Shown here: piece after piece, positions 16,866 through 26,183 of the stretch
How positions within the stretch are numbered: position 1 is the first letter of the stretch
How the letters are laid out: every line of letters begins with the position of its first letter
Source of the DNA: AC-49 sp963817035
GTDB lineage: Bacteria > Actinomycetota > Thermoleophilia > Solirubrobacterales > Solirubrobacteraceae
DNA length: 64,000 nucleotides
Direction: 5' to 3'
Assembly: GCA_963817035.1 (NCBI GenBank)
Contig: CAWFMM010000004.1
Location: forward strand, 1,984,001 to 2,048,000
Made by a program: the position numbers and the translations under genes
Notes under the pieces: model-generated
Told to the model about the DNA's origin: nothing
The model's input: the letters and a program-made list of their open reading frames with translations, nothing else
Databases searched by the model: none

Positions 16866-17831
16866 TTAGATCAGCCGGCCGAACCAGCGCAGGGACATGA
16901 AGCTTCCGAGGGCGACGAGCACAAGCGCCAGTCCCGCGAAGCCTTCGGTCAGCTCACGCTTGACCTTGCGGTGACCGAGTCGGTAACCGAGCTGCTTGTA
17001 GACGGCGCTCAGCCTGGCGGGGTCGGCCGCGGTGAACGCCTGGCCCCCGGACGCCTTGGCGATCTGCGCCAGGGCGTCGGGGCTGGGCGGGACGGTCTCC
17101 TTGCGGAAGCCCGTTCTGCCCTTGCCGAGGGGGATGTTGATCGTGCCCTTGGCGGTGCCCAGGGCGACGGTGTAGATCGGGATGTGAAGCTTCTTGGCCG
17201 TCTTGGCGGCCTCGATCGGGTCGGGGCCGCTGGTCGACTTGCCGTCGGACAGCAGGACGATCGCGCCCGGAGGGCGCACGCCGTTGATCTTCGGCGCGCG
17301 GTTGATCGTCTTGCGCGCCAGCACGATCGCGTTGCCTGCGGCGGTGCCTCCGGACGGACGAAGGTTGTCGAGATCGGCGCGTATCTGCGAGCGGTCGGTG
17401 GTCGGCGACTGCAGCAGGACCGAGGCCTGGTTGAACGCGATCAGGCCGATCGCGACGTCCGCCGGGACCGTGCTGGCGAACGTTCCGGCGGCCCGGGCGG
17501 CGGCCTTCAGGCGGTTGGGCGCGACATCGGTCGCGGCCATCGAGCTCGACACGTCGGTGGCGAGCATGATCGAGGCGTGATGCACCGGCACGGCGACCGT
17601 CCGCGCCGGGCGGGCGGCGGCGACGACCAGCGCGGTGATCGCCACGAGCAGCGCGACGAGCGGCAGATGACGGCGCATCCCAGGACGGTGCGGCGTCACG
17701 CTCGGGGCCATGTGCGGCGCCGCGAATGCGGTCGCCACGACACGGCGGCGGCGCTGATGGCTCGCGTAGAGCACCATCAGGAGCGGGATGCCCACCAGCC
17801 CGACGAGGGCCAGCGGTCGCAGGAAGCTCAC
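16866..17831 (-). CDS. VWA domain membrane protein (BatA-like, second copy)
   Basis: A 321-residue protein organised like the VWA protein at 13752-14684: N-terminal helices, VWA domain with MIDAS DVSSSM near residue 92 and LLSDGKSTS, and a final transmembrane helix. The two share the VALG and PDxLxQIAKASxGxAFTA segments and are diverged paralogues flanking MoxR-DUF58. The start overlaps the HtrA stop by four bases, tying the protease into this operon. Confidence 0.87.
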   Translation of the reverse strand: MSFLRPLALVGLVGIPLLMVLYASHQRRRRVVATAFAAPHMAPSVTPHRPGMRRHLPLVALLVAITALVVAAARPARTVAVPVHHASIMLATDVSSSMAATDVAPNRLKAAARAAGTFASTVPADVAIGLIAFNQASVLLQSPTTDRSQIRADLDNLRPSGGTAAGNAIVLARKTINRAPKINGVRPPGAIVLLSDGKSTSGPDPIEAAKTAKKLHIPIYTVALGTAKGTINIPLGKGRTGFRKETVPPSPDALAQIAKASGGQAFTAADPARLSAVYKQLGYRLGHRKVKRELTEGFAGLALVLVALGSFMSLRWFGRLI

Positions 17832-19081
17832 GGCGTCGGCGCGGTGGCCGGACGGTCGGTCAGATTGACGCTGAGGGTCATGTCCTGCCCGTCACGCCGG
17901 ACGCGAACGCTGATCGTCTGACCGACGTGGGCGGAGCTGATCGCCAGCGAGATCTCCTCCGAGGACGAGACGTCCTTGCCGTCGATCGACAGGATGACGT
18001 CGCCGTTCTGGATGCCCGCGATCTCCGCCGGACCGCCGGCCACGACGCTCGCGACGAGCGCGCCGGCCGTGGACGAGCCGCCGGTCGGAGTCCCGGTCGC
18101 GACGCCGAGCCACGGGTGGGCGACCTTCTCGCCGCGAGCGAGCAGCGGCGCGACCTGGCGGACCGAGTTCGAGGAGACGGCGAAGCCGATGCCGACGTTG
18201 CCGTCCGAGCCGCTGCCGCCGGTCTCGATCTGCGAGTTGACGCCGATCACCTGGCCGTCGGCGTTGAGCAGCGGGCCGCCGGAGTTTCCGGGGTTGATCG
18301 CGGCGTCGGTCTGGATCGCGTCGTCGATCTGAAAGCCGTTGGGCGCTTGGATCGAGCGGCCGAGGCCGGACACGATGCCGGTCGTCTCGGTGCGGTCGAG
18401 GCCGAACGGGTTGCCGATCGCGATCACCGAGTCACCGATGCGCACGGCCCGCGAGTCCGCGAGCTGGAGGGGCTTCGCGCTGGCCGGCAGGCCGGCGCTC
18501 GGCACCTTGACGACCGCGAGATCGCTCGAGGTGTCGACACCGACGACGGTCCCGTCGAGGTTGCTGCCGTTGAGGCCGAAGCGCACGGTGACGTTCTTGA
18601 ACGTCGACACGACATGGGCGTTGGTGACGAGCGTGCCCGTGTTGTCGATGAGGAAGCCGGTGCCCGAGCCCTCGGAAGTCCGGATCGAGACCACGGCGGG
18701 GCTGGCGTGGGCGTAGATCGTGCTGGCGAGGGTCTGGCCCTTGACCGGATGAAGCGGCGTCGCGGCGAGCGCGGGCAGCGCCTGGGGGCCGGTAGCGGCG
18801 GACTTCGAGTCCGACGGGCCGTTCAGCAGGCCGACCGCGAACGCGACGGCGATCGCGCCGCCGAGGACCATCGCGACGACGAGGCCGCCGATCGCGCCGC
18901 CGCCGGCGTTGCGCTTACGCGAACGCGGGGCATCGGCCTCGGGCTCAGTGGGCATCTCAAGCGTGGAAGTCTGGTCGCTGAAGGCGTTCGGATGCTGGTT
19001 CTGGTGATCCTCACGCGCCGCCTGCGACTCAGCTCGCCAGTCGCCGGACCACAGGTGTCGGGGTGTTTTCACGGGCTTCAC
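17828..19081 (-). CDS. HtrA/DegP-like serine protease with PDZ domain
   Basis: A 417-residue membrane-anchored protease. A cytoplasmic stretch of about 57 residues precedes one transmembrane helix (about 58-85). The trypsin-like domain carries the triad: His in VTNAHVVS, Asp in SSDLAVVKV and Ser in INPGNSGGP. A C-terminal PDZ domain covers about 325-410. HtrA proteases degrade misfolded envelope proteins. The start is GTG. The gene leads the VWA-MoxR-DUF58-VWA run with a four-base overlap, so envelope quality control may be its shared job. Confidence 0.92.
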   Translation of the reverse strand: MKPVKTPRHLWSGDWRAESQAAREDHQNQHPNAFSDQTSTLEMPTEPEADAPRSRKRNAGGGAIGGLVVAMVLGGAIAVAFAVGLLNGPSDSKSAATGPQALPALAATPLHPVKGQTLASTIYAHASPAVVSIRTSEGSGTGFLIDNTGTLVTNAHVVSTFKNVTVRFGLNGSNLDGTVVGVDTSSDLAVVKVPSAGLPASAKPLQLADSRAVRIGDSVIAIGNPFGLDRTETTGIVSGLGRSIQAPNGFQIDDAIQTDAAINPGNSGGPLLNADGQVIGVNSQIETGGSGSDGNVGIGFAVSSNSVRQVAPLLARGEKVAHPWLGVATGTPTGGSSTAGALVASVVAGGPAEIAGIQNGDVILSIDGKDVSSSEEISLAISSAHVGQTISVRVRRDGQDMTLSVNLTDRPATAPTP

Positions 19082-19292
19082 GGTAGGTGCCCAGAATCAG
19101 AGCGCCGTAATAATCTCTTTGACGCCAGGTTGAGAACGCGTTGACCCAGTACAGCAAGGCGCGGAGGTCAGCGCGCCACTGAACAGGATGGTGGCGACCG
19201 CCACCGCCGGTCGATGTCCGGCGGGTGACGCTCGGAGACCCGCGCGGCGAGTTCGAACGCAGTGCCGGCCATCGCCCGGTTGGCCACTGTTT
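19082..19292. other. Divergent intergenic region, no gene recognised
   Basis: About 210 bases between the HtrA start (minus) and the promoter repeats of the AhpD-like gene (plus). It should contain the HtrA-operon promoter; a TATTAC hexamer on the minus strand near 19110 is a weak candidate. No RNA gene seen. Confidence 0.3.
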
Positions 19293-19330
19293 CGGACAAT
19301 TGGGCCCTCGACGGACAATTGGGCCCTCGA
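19293..19330. repeat. Perfect 19-bp tandem duplication at the promoter of the AhpD-like gene
   Basis: CGGACAATTGGGCCCTCGA occurs twice without a gap (19293-19311 and 19312-19330). Each copy holds the palindromes CAATTG and GGGCCC. The second copy supplies the -35-like TTGGGC of the downstream gene, so it may be a regulator site as well as a duplication. Confidence 0.85.
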
Positions 19331-19347
19331 TGTTGTTGGGCTACGAT
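19319..19347 (+). promoter_or_regulatory. Promoter of the AhpD-like gene
   Basis: TTGGGC (19319-19324) and TACGAT (19342-19347) are separated by 17 bases, and the -10 ends nine bases before the ATG at 19356. No ribosome site is present, so the mRNA is probably leaderless. Confidence 0.55.
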
Positions 19348-19355
19348 CTGACGCT

Positions 19356-19883
19356 ATGCCCGCACTCGAACCCGTCGCTCCTGACAATCTCGACCCCCGC
19401 GTGAAGGTCGCGATCGACGAGGCCGGCGCCGTCGGGGCGCTCGGCAAGGACCACACGACCGCGTACATGTGGGCCCATCGGCCCGAGCTCGCGCTGGCCC
19501 AGCTCCCGCTCCACGCCCGCTACCACGACTCCAACATCCTCGACGAGCGCCTGCTCGAGCTCGCCCGCCTGTGCATCGCCCAGATCAACGACTGCACCGC
19601 GTGCAAGGTCGCGCGGAAGTCCGACACCGTCTCCGAGGACGAGATCGCCTCGCTCGATCCGGCCGACCCGCGCTTCAGCGAGCGCGAGCGCGCGGCGATG
19701 CACTTTGCCGAGCTGTTCGCCGGCAACCACACGGCGATCGACCAGACCGTCATCGACGGCCTCAAGGAGCACTTCACCGACCCCGAGATCGTCGAACTGA
19801 CGATGTACTGCGGACTGATGCTCGGCGGCGGCCGCTTCGCCTACGTGCTCCAGACCTACGCGACGCCCGTCGCCTCGACGTAA
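19356..19883 (+). CDS. Carboxymuconolactone decarboxylase / AhpD-like protein
   Basis: A 175-residue alpha-helical protein of the CMD/AhpD family. The redox motif CTACK (Cys-x-x-Cys near residue 81) sits after ARLCIAQINDCT, as in peroxidase-supporting AhpD-like enzymes. It lacks any partner peroxiredoxin nearby. The ATG at 19356 was chosen because the conserved domain starts just after it and a promoter-like -10 lies nine bases upstream. It is convergent with gltD, six bases apart. Confidence 0.85.
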   Translation: MPALEPVAPDNLDPRVKVAIDEAGAVGALGKDHTTAYMWAHRPELALAQLPLHARYHDSNILDERLLELARLCIAQINDCTACKVARKSDTVSEDEIASLDPADPRFSERERAAMHFAELFAGNHTAIDQTVIDGLKEHFTDPEIVELTMYCGLMLGGGRFAYVLQTYATPVAST

Positions 19884-19889
19884 ACGGTC

Positions 19890-21410
19890 CTACAGCGCCG
19901 CGACGTGCAGCGGCGGGCCTTCGGGCCCGAGGTCCGCGTCGCCGTGGCCTTCGGCGTCGGAGGCCAGCTGGACCTTGTCGTCGAGCTGGCGCAGATAGCG
20001 GTCGCACATCCGCGCGGCCTGGCGGCCCTCGTTGATCGCCCAGACGATCAGCGACTGGCCGCGGCGCGCGTCGCCGGCGGCGAAGACGCCGTCGACGCTC
20101 GTCGTGTAGGTCGGCGCGGCGACGTTGCCGCGCGGGTCGAGATCCAGGGCGAGCTGGGCGACGATCGTGTCCTGCTCGGGGTGCAGGAAGCCCATCGCCA
20201 GCAGCACGAGATCGGCATCGAGCGACCTCTCGGTCCCCTCGACGGGAGCGAACGGCGGCGACGGCTCGGCCTGCGAGTAGAGGAGCTTCTGCACGTGACC
20301 TTCGCCGGTGAACGCGGTCGTGACGACCGAGTAGTCCTGCTCGCCCTTGTCAACCGCCAGCGCCTCTTCCATCGCGTAGGACATCCGGTACTTCGCCGGC
20401 CACAGCGGCCACGGTGTGCGGTCGTCAGGCCGGGTCTTCGGCGGCTCGGAGAGCAGCTCGAACTGGACGACGGACGCTGCTCCCTCGCGGATCGAGTTGC
20501 CGACGCAGTCGGCGCCGGTGTCGCCGCCGCCGATCACGACGACGTTCTTGCCGGCTGCGCAGATCTCGCCGGCGAACACGTCTCCCCCGTCGCCCCCCGC
20601 CGCGACCGCGCGGTTGCGGACATACAGATAGTCCATCGCAAAGTGCACGCCGTCGAGCTCGCGTCCGGGGATCGGCAGGTCGCGCGGCACGCGCGAGCCA
20701 ATCGTCAGCACGACCGCGTCGAACTGCTCTCGCAGCTCATCGCCGGTGATGTCGCGCCCGACGTCGATGCCGCAGCGAATCTCGATCCCCTCGTCGCGCA
20801 ACTGCTGCGCGCGACGCTCGACCAGATGCTTCTCGATCTTGAAGTCCGGAACCCCGAAGCGCACGAGCCCGCCGACCGCCTCGTCGCGCTCGAACAGGAC
20901 CACGTGATGACCCTCGCGGCGCAGCTGCTGAGCGGCCGCCATGCCCGCCGGGCCGGCGCCGACGACGGCCACCGAACGGCCGCTCTCGAACCCGGGCGGC
21001 TGCGCGACGACCCAGCCCTCGGCCCAGGCGCGGTCGATGATCGTGTTCTCGACCTGCTTGATCGTGACGGCGTCGCCCTCATTGATCTCGAGCACGCAGG
21101 CGGCCTCACACGGCGCCGGGCACAGCCGCCCGGTGAACTCGGGGAAGTTGTTCGTCGCGTGCAGCTGGACGATCGCCTCGCGCCAGCGGTCGCGGAAGAC
21201 GAGGTCGTTCCAGTCGGGAATCAGGTTGCCCAGCGGGCAGCCGTTGTGGCAGAACGGCACGCCGCAGTCCATGCAGCGCCCACCCTGCTCCTGGATCACC
21301 GCCACCGGCTTTGGCACCAGGAACTCCTTGAAGTCGCCGACCCGCTCGGTCGCTTCGCGGTAGCGAACGTTGTCGCGCTGTGCGCGAAGGAAACCGCCCA
21401 GCTCGCCCAT
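19890..21410 (-). CDS. gltD: Glutamate synthase small (beta) subunit
   Basis: A 506-residue flavoprotein that feeds NADPH electrons to GltB in the GOGAT reaction. N-terminal cysteines for iron-sulfur clusters are visible (CMDCGVPFCHNGCPLGN and CPAPCEAAC), followed by FAD-binding VVGAGPAGMAAAQQL (about 150) and an NADPH-binding VIGGGDTGADC segment (about 295). The ATG at 21410 has AGGGG upstream and overlaps the gltB stop (TGATG); a TTG precedes it. Length is normal for the family. Confidence 0.96.
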   Translation of the reverse strand: MGELGGFLRAQRDNVRYREATERVGDFKEFLVPKPVAVIQEQGGRCMDCGVPFCHNGCPLGNLIPDWNDLVFRDRWREAIVQLHATNNFPEFTGRLCPAPCEAACVLEINEGDAVTIKQVENTIIDRAWAEGWVVAQPPGFESGRSVAVVGAGPAGMAAAQQLRREGHHVVLFERDEAVGGLVRFGVPDFKIEKHLVERRAQQLRDEGIEIRCGIDVGRDITGDELREQFDAVVLTIGSRVPRDLPIPGRELDGVHFAMDYLYVRNRAVAAGGDGGDVFAGEICAAGKNVVVIGGGDTGADCVGNSIREGAASVVQFELLSEPPKTRPDDRTPWPLWPAKYRMSYAMEEALAVDKGEQDYSVVTTAFTGEGHVQKLLYSQAEPSPPFAPVEGTERSLDADLVLLAMGFLHPEQDTIVAQLALDLDPRGNVAAPTYTTSVDGVFAAGDARRGQSLIVWAINEGRQAARMCDRYLRQLDDKVQLASDAEGHGDADLGPEGPPLHVAAL

Positions 21411-24400
21411 CAACGCCCCTGAACCAACTCGCCGGCCTGGACGTCGGACTGGGCGCGCACCTCGAGGACCCGCTTGTAGTCGGCCGGGTAGACCTTCACG
21501 AACGCGCCCGCGAGCGTGTCGAAGTCGTCGAGCACGCGCTGGGCGACCGTCGAGCCGGTGCGCTGGGCGTGCTCGGTCAGCAGCGCGTGAAGCCGCTCGC
21601 GATCGGAGTCGCCGAGCTCCTCGAGCTGGTCGACCATCGCGTCGTTGACGCGCGTGCGGAAGGCCTGGTCCTCGTCGATGACGTAGGCGATACCGCCGCT
21701 CATCCCGGCCGCGAAGTTGCGCCCGGTGCGGCCGAGCACGACGACGACGCCACCGGTCATGTACTCGCAGCCGTGGTCGCCGACACCCTCGACGACGGCC
21801 GTCGCGCCCGAGTTGCGGACGGCGAAGCGCTCGCCGGCCAGGCCGCGGAAGAACGCGCGCCCGCTCGTCGCGCCGTAGAGCACGGTGTTGCCGATCAGCA
21901 CGTTCTCCTCGGGGACATACGCGGCGCCGTCGGGCGGCATGACGGCCAGCGTCCCGCCACTCAGACCCTTGCCCGTGTAGTCGTTGGCCTCACCATGCAG
22001 GGCGAAGCTGACGCCGGGCGCCAGCCAGCCGCCGAAGCTCTGCCCGGCCGCGCCGTTGAACTCGACGTGGATCGACTCCTCCGCCAAGCCCTTGGCGCCG
22101 CGCGCGTCGGAGATCGCCGAGGCCAGCACGCCGCCGACGCAGCGCGCCGTGTTGCGAATGTCGCGCTCGAGCACGATCGACTCGGCGCCGCCGTCGATCA
22201 CCGCACGGGCGTCGGAGATGATCGACCAGTCCATGTGGTCGTCGAGCACACCGGGCGGGGCGTGGGTGCGGTGGCGCGGCGCGTCCTCGTCGAGATCGGG
22301 GACGACGAGCAGCGACGACAGGTCGATGCCGCTCGCCTTCCAGTGGTCGATCGCCGCGTCCATCTTCAGCAGATCGGTGCGGCCGATCAGCTCGTCGAAC
22401 GTGCGGATGCCGAGCGAGGCCATTATCCGCCGCGCATCCTGGGCGACGAAGTAGAAGAAGTTGACGATGTGCTCGGGAGTGCCGCGGAAGCGCTTGCGCA
22501 GCTCCTTGTCCTGGGTTGCGATTCCGACCGGGCACGTGTTCAGGTGGCAGGCGCGCATCATGATGCAGCCCGCTGCGATCAACGGGCCGGTCGAGAAGCC
22601 CATCTCGTCGGCACCGAGCAGCGCGGCGATGATCACGTCTCGACCGGTCTTGAGCTGGCCGTCGGTCTGCACCGTGATCCGCGAGCGCAGGTTGTTCTTG
22701 AGCAGCGTCTGCTGGGTCTCGGCGAGGCCGATCTCCCACGGGACGCCGGCCGAGACGATCGAGCTCAGCGGCGAGGCGCCGGTGCCGCCGTCGTGGCCGG
22801 CGATCAGCACGTGGTCGGCGTTGGCCTTGGCCACGCCAGCGGCGACGGTCCCCACTCCGACCTCGGCGACGAGCTTCACGGAGACCGACGCGGTCGGGTT
22901 CGAGCAGCGCAGGTCGTAGATGAGCTGCTTGAGGTCCTCGATCGAGTAGATGTCGTGGTGCGGCGGCGGGCTGATCAGGCCGACGCCCGGCGTCGTGTGG
23001 CGCACCGAGCCGATGTAGTCGTCGACCTTGTGGCCCGGGAGCTGGCCGCCCTCGCCGGGCTTGGCGCCCTGAGCCATCTTGATCTGCAGCTGATCGGCGT
23101 TGCGCAGGTAGTGGAACGTGACGCCGAAGCGCCCCGACGCGACCTGCTTGATCGCCGAGCGGCGGCGGTCGCCGTTGGCGTCGGGAGTGAAGCGCCGGGG
23201 GTCCTCGCCGCCCTCGCCGGTGTTCGAGCGCCCGCCGAGGCGGTTCATCGCGATCGCCAGCGTCTCGTGAGCCTCGGTCGAGATCGAACCGAGCGACATC
23301 GCGCCGGTCGAGAAGCGCTTGACGATGTCGGTCCACGGCTCGACCTCATCGATGTCGATCGACTCGACCTCTGAGTGATCGAACGCGAGCAGGCCGCGCA
23401 GCGTCGCCTTGTTGGCGGCCTCGGAGTTGACCTGCTCGGCGTACTCGTCGTACTTGGCCTGCGCCTCGAGACTGACCTCGGCCGCGGCGCCAGCGCCGTT
23501 GAACGTCGCGATCCCGGGCGCACGGACCGCGTGCTGGATCAGCGCGATCGACTCCGGGTTCCAGAGATGCTGCTCGCCGTCGCGGCGCCAGGCGTAGAGG
23601 CCTCCGGCCGGCAGCAGATCGCCCACTTCGCGCGGGTAGGCGCGCGCGTGGCGGTCGAGCGTCTCCTGGGCCAGGACCTCCAGCCCGATGCCGCCGATCC
23701 GCGACGCGGTTCCGGTGAAGTGGCGCTCAACGAGCGCGCGCTCGAGACCGACGGCCTCGAAGATCTGCGCCCCGCGGTAGGACTGGATCGTCGAGATGCC
23801 CATCTTCGAGATCGTCTTGAGCAGCCCCTTGCCGATCCCCTTGACGAGCTTGAGCTGGGCCTCGTCGGTCGTCGTGTCGGCGACGCGGTTGTCGGCGACC
23901 AGCGCGTCGACCGTCTCGAACATCAGGTACGGGTTGATCGAGCTGACGCCGTAGCCGATCAGCGTCGCGAAGTGATGGATCTCGCGCGGCTCGCCGGACT
24001 CGAGCACGAGCCCCGCGCTGAGACGGTTCCCGACGCGAACGAGGTGGTGGTGAACGGCGGCGACGGCGAGCAGCGACGGGATCGGCGCGCGGTCGGGCCC
24101 GGTCGCGCGGTCCGACAGGATGATCACGTTGATCCCGACCGAGATTGCGTCGTGAGCCTCGTCGCACAGGTTGGCCAGGCGCTTGGCCAACCCGGCCGCA
24201 CCCTCGGCGACCGGCCACGTCATGTCCAGCGTCTCGGCCTTGAACACCGACTGCTCGACGTCGCGCAGGGTCTCGAGCTCGTGGTTGCGCAGGATCGGCT
24301 GGGTCATCATCAGCTGATGCGCGTGGGTCGGCGCCTCGACGAGCAGGTTGCCCTGCGCGCCGACCGCGGTGCTGAGCGACATCACGATCGACTCGCGGAT

Positions 24401-25975
24401 CGAGTCGATCGGCGGGTTCGTGACCTGAGCAAAGAGCTGCTTGAAGTAGCTGAACAGCGGCGGGCGCATGTCGCTGAGCACGGCGAGTGCCGCGTCGTTG
24501 CCCATCGAGCCGATCGGCTCCTCGCCGGCGCGGGCCATCGGCGCGAGCAGGACCTTGAGGTCCTCCTGGGTGTAGCCGAACGCGCGCTGCAGCTCGTGCA
24601 GCGGACGCCCCAGCGGCTGCGCCGCACGGGCCGGGAGATCGGAGAAGTGCACGACGTGCTCGGCGACCCAGTTGGTGTACGGGCGCTGGGTCGAGACCTG
24701 GCGCTTGACCTCCTCGTCCTCGACGATCCGGCCCTGCTCGAGGTCGACGAGGAACAGCTTGCCCGGCGCGAGGCGGCCGAGACGCTTCACGTTCGTCGGG
24801 TCCTGCGGCAGCATCCCGGCCTCAGAGCCGAGGATGATGTAGCCGTCGTTGGTCTCACACCAGCGCCCGGGACGCAGGCCGTTGCGGTCGAGCGTCGCGC
24901 CGACGACGCGGCCGTTGGTGAAGCAGACCGCGGCGGGGCCGTCCCACGGCTCCATGAAGCACGAGTGGAACGCGTAGAAGCCCTTGAGCTCGTCCGACAG
25001 ATCGTCGCGGCCCGCGTAGGCCTCGGGGATCATCATCATCGCCGCGTGGGGCAGCGAGCGACCCGCGAGCATCAGCAGCTCGAGGACGTTGTCGAACGTC
25101 GCCGAGTCCGACCCACCCGGACGGACGATCGGCAGGACCTTCTGGAGATCGAGCCCGAACAGCTCGCTGGAGAGCTGGGACTCGCGCGCGCGCATCCAGT
25201 TGACGTTGCCCATCAGCGTGTTGATCTCGCCGTTGTGGCAGATCACGCGGTAGGGATGGGCGAGGTCCCAGCTCGGGAACGTGTTGGTGGAGAAGCGCGA
25301 GTGGACGAGCGCCACCCCGCTGGCGAACCGCTCGTCGCGCAGATCGGGGTAGAAGCCGCCGAGCTGGCTGGAGATCAGCATCCCCTTGTAGTTCACGGTC
25401 CGCGAGGAGAACGACGGGGCGTAGAAGTCCGGGCCGGCGGCGAGCTCGACGATCCGGCGGATCACATAGAGCTTGCGCTCGAAGGCGTCCTGGTCGGACT
25501 GGAAGCCCGGCCCGGCCTCGATGATGACCTGCTTGACGTAGGGCCGGCAGGCGTTGGCGGTCTCGCCGATCTGGGTCTCGTCGACCGGGACGTCACGCCA
25601 GCACAGGACGTTCTGGCCCTCGACGCGCACGTTGAGCTCGATCAGGGCTTCGATCTTGGACCGCAGGTCGGGATCCTGGGGCAGAAAGCACATGCCGACG
25701 CCGTAGCGCCCGACCTCGGGCAGCTCGACGTCGAGAACCGCGCGTAGGAACGCGTCGGGAATCTGTGTGAGGATGCCCGCGCCGTCGCCGGTCTTGACGT
25801 CGGCGCCCTCGGCCCCGCGGTGCTCGAGGTTGTCCAGCGCGGTCAGGGCCCGGGTGATGACGTCGTGGCGAGGCGTGTTGTCCAGGCGCGCGACCATGCC
25901 GACGCCACAGGCGTCGTGTTCGAACCGCGGGTCGTAGAGGCCATCGGCCTTTGGTCGGTGGGCGTGCTGTGACAT
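21410..25975 (-). CDS. gltB: Glutamate synthase large (alpha) subunit
   Basis: A 1521-residue protein, normal length for GltB. It makes glutamate from glutamine and 2-oxoglutarate. The catalytic Cys23 lies in EHDACGVGMV, so a 22-residue propeptide is expected to be removed. The class-II amidotransferase domain comes first, then the central and FMN-binding synthase domains with the [3Fe-4S] motif CHLNTCPVGIATQ, and a C-terminal GxG beta-helix. GGAGAG precedes the ATG. It is co-transcribed with gltD. Confidence 0.97.
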   Translation of the reverse strand: MSQHAHRPKADGLYDPRFEHDACGVGMVARLDNTPRHDVITRALTALDNLEHRGAEGADVKTGDGAGILTQIPDAFLRAVLDVELPEVGRYGVGMCFLPQDPDLRSKIEALIELNVRVEGQNVLCWRDVPVDETQIGETANACRPYVKQVIIEAGPGFQSDQDAFERKLYVIRRIVELAAGPDFYAPSFSSRTVNYKGMLISSQLGGFYPDLRDERFASGVALVHSRFSTNTFPSWDLAHPYRVICHNGEINTLMGNVNWMRARESQLSSELFGLDLQKVLPIVRPGGSDSATFDNVLELLMLAGRSLPHAAMMMIPEAYAGRDDLSDELKGFYAFHSCFMEPWDGPAAVCFTNGRVVGATLDRNGLRPGRWCETNDGYIILGSEAGMLPQDPTNVKRLGRLAPGKLFLVDLEQGRIVEDEEVKRQVSTQRPYTNWVAEHVVHFSDLPARAAQPLGRPLHELQRAFGYTQEDLKVLLAPMARAGEEPIGSMGNDAALAVLSDMRPPLFSYFKQLFAQVTNPPIDSIRESIVMSLSTAVGAQGNLLVEAPTHAHQLMMTQPILRNHELETLRDVEQSVFKAETLDMTWPVAEGAAGLAKRLANLCDEAHDAISVGINVIILSDRATGPDRAPIPSLLAVAAVHHHLVRVGNRLSAGLVLESGEPREIHHFATLIGYGVSSINPYLMFETVDALVADNRVADTTTDEAQLKLVKGIGKGLLKTISKMGISTIQSYRGAQIFEAVGLERALVERHFTGTASRIGGIGLEVLAQETLDRHARAYPREVGDLLPAGGLYAWRRDGEQHLWNPESIALIQHAVRAPGIATFNGAGAAAEVSLEAQAKYDEYAEQVNSEAANKATLRGLLAFDHSEVESIDIDEVEPWTDIVKRFSTGAMSLGSISTEAHETLAIAMNRLGGRSNTGEGGEDPRRFTPDANGDRRRSAIKQVASGRFGVTFHYLRNADQLQIKMAQGAKPGEGGQLPGHKVDDYIGSVRHTTPGVGLISPPPHHDIYSIEDLKQLIYDLRCSNPTASVSVKLVAEVGVGTVAAGVAKANADHVLIAGHDGGTGASPLSSIVSAGVPWEIGLAETQQTLLKNNLRSRITVQTDGQLKTGRDVIIAALLGADEMGFSTGPLIAAGCIMMRACHLNTCPVGIATQDKELRKRFRGTPEHIVNFFYFVAQDARRIMASLGIRTFDELIGRTDLLKMDAAIDHWKASGIDLSSLLVVPDLDEDAPRHRTHAPPGVLDDHMDWSIISDARAVIDGGAESIVLERDIRNTARCVGGVLASAISDARGAKGLAEESIHVEFNGAAGQSFGGWLAPGVSFALHGEANDYTGKGLSGGTLAVMPPDGAAYVPEENVLIGNTVLYGATSGRAFFRGLAGERFAVRNSGATAVVEGVGDHGCEYMTGGVVVVLGRTGRNFAAGMSGGIAYVIDEDQAFRTRVNDAMVDQLEELGDSDRERLHALLTEHAQRTGSTVAQRVLDDFDTLAGAFVKVYPADYKRVLEVRAQSDVQAGELVQGR

Positions 25976-26183
25976 AGGTGCTCTCCCCGTGCGCGCTCGG
26001 GGGTGCGTGAGACGGATCGAGAAGGGTATCGCGCCGCGCGCCGCAGGCCAACGAATTGCTTGACGAACGCGCCGCGAGACCGAGCACGCACGACGCCGGA
26101 TCGCGGGCTAAGCTGAGCCGCACGAAGTCCGGAGCATCACGCCCCACGGAGCGGATGATTGAGTTGTCGGGCGTGCGGGCAAC
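25976..26183. other. Divergent promoter region between gltB and the anti-sigma kinase gene
   Basis: Two hundred bases separate the divergent starts. A -10-like TAAGCT on the plus strand (26109-26114) may serve the signalling operon, about 70 bases before its ATG. No gene or structured RNA was recognised. Confidence 0.35.

Noticed and set aside
21380..25747. Two very long plus-strand frames opposite gltB
   Set aside because: Both are antisense to a full-length, motif-complete GltB and have typical shadow composition.
26023..26028. GGGTAT as a SigB-type -10 box for the anti-sigma operon
   Set aside because: No convincing GTTT-type -35 lies at the right spacing, and it is about 155 bases from the start codon.
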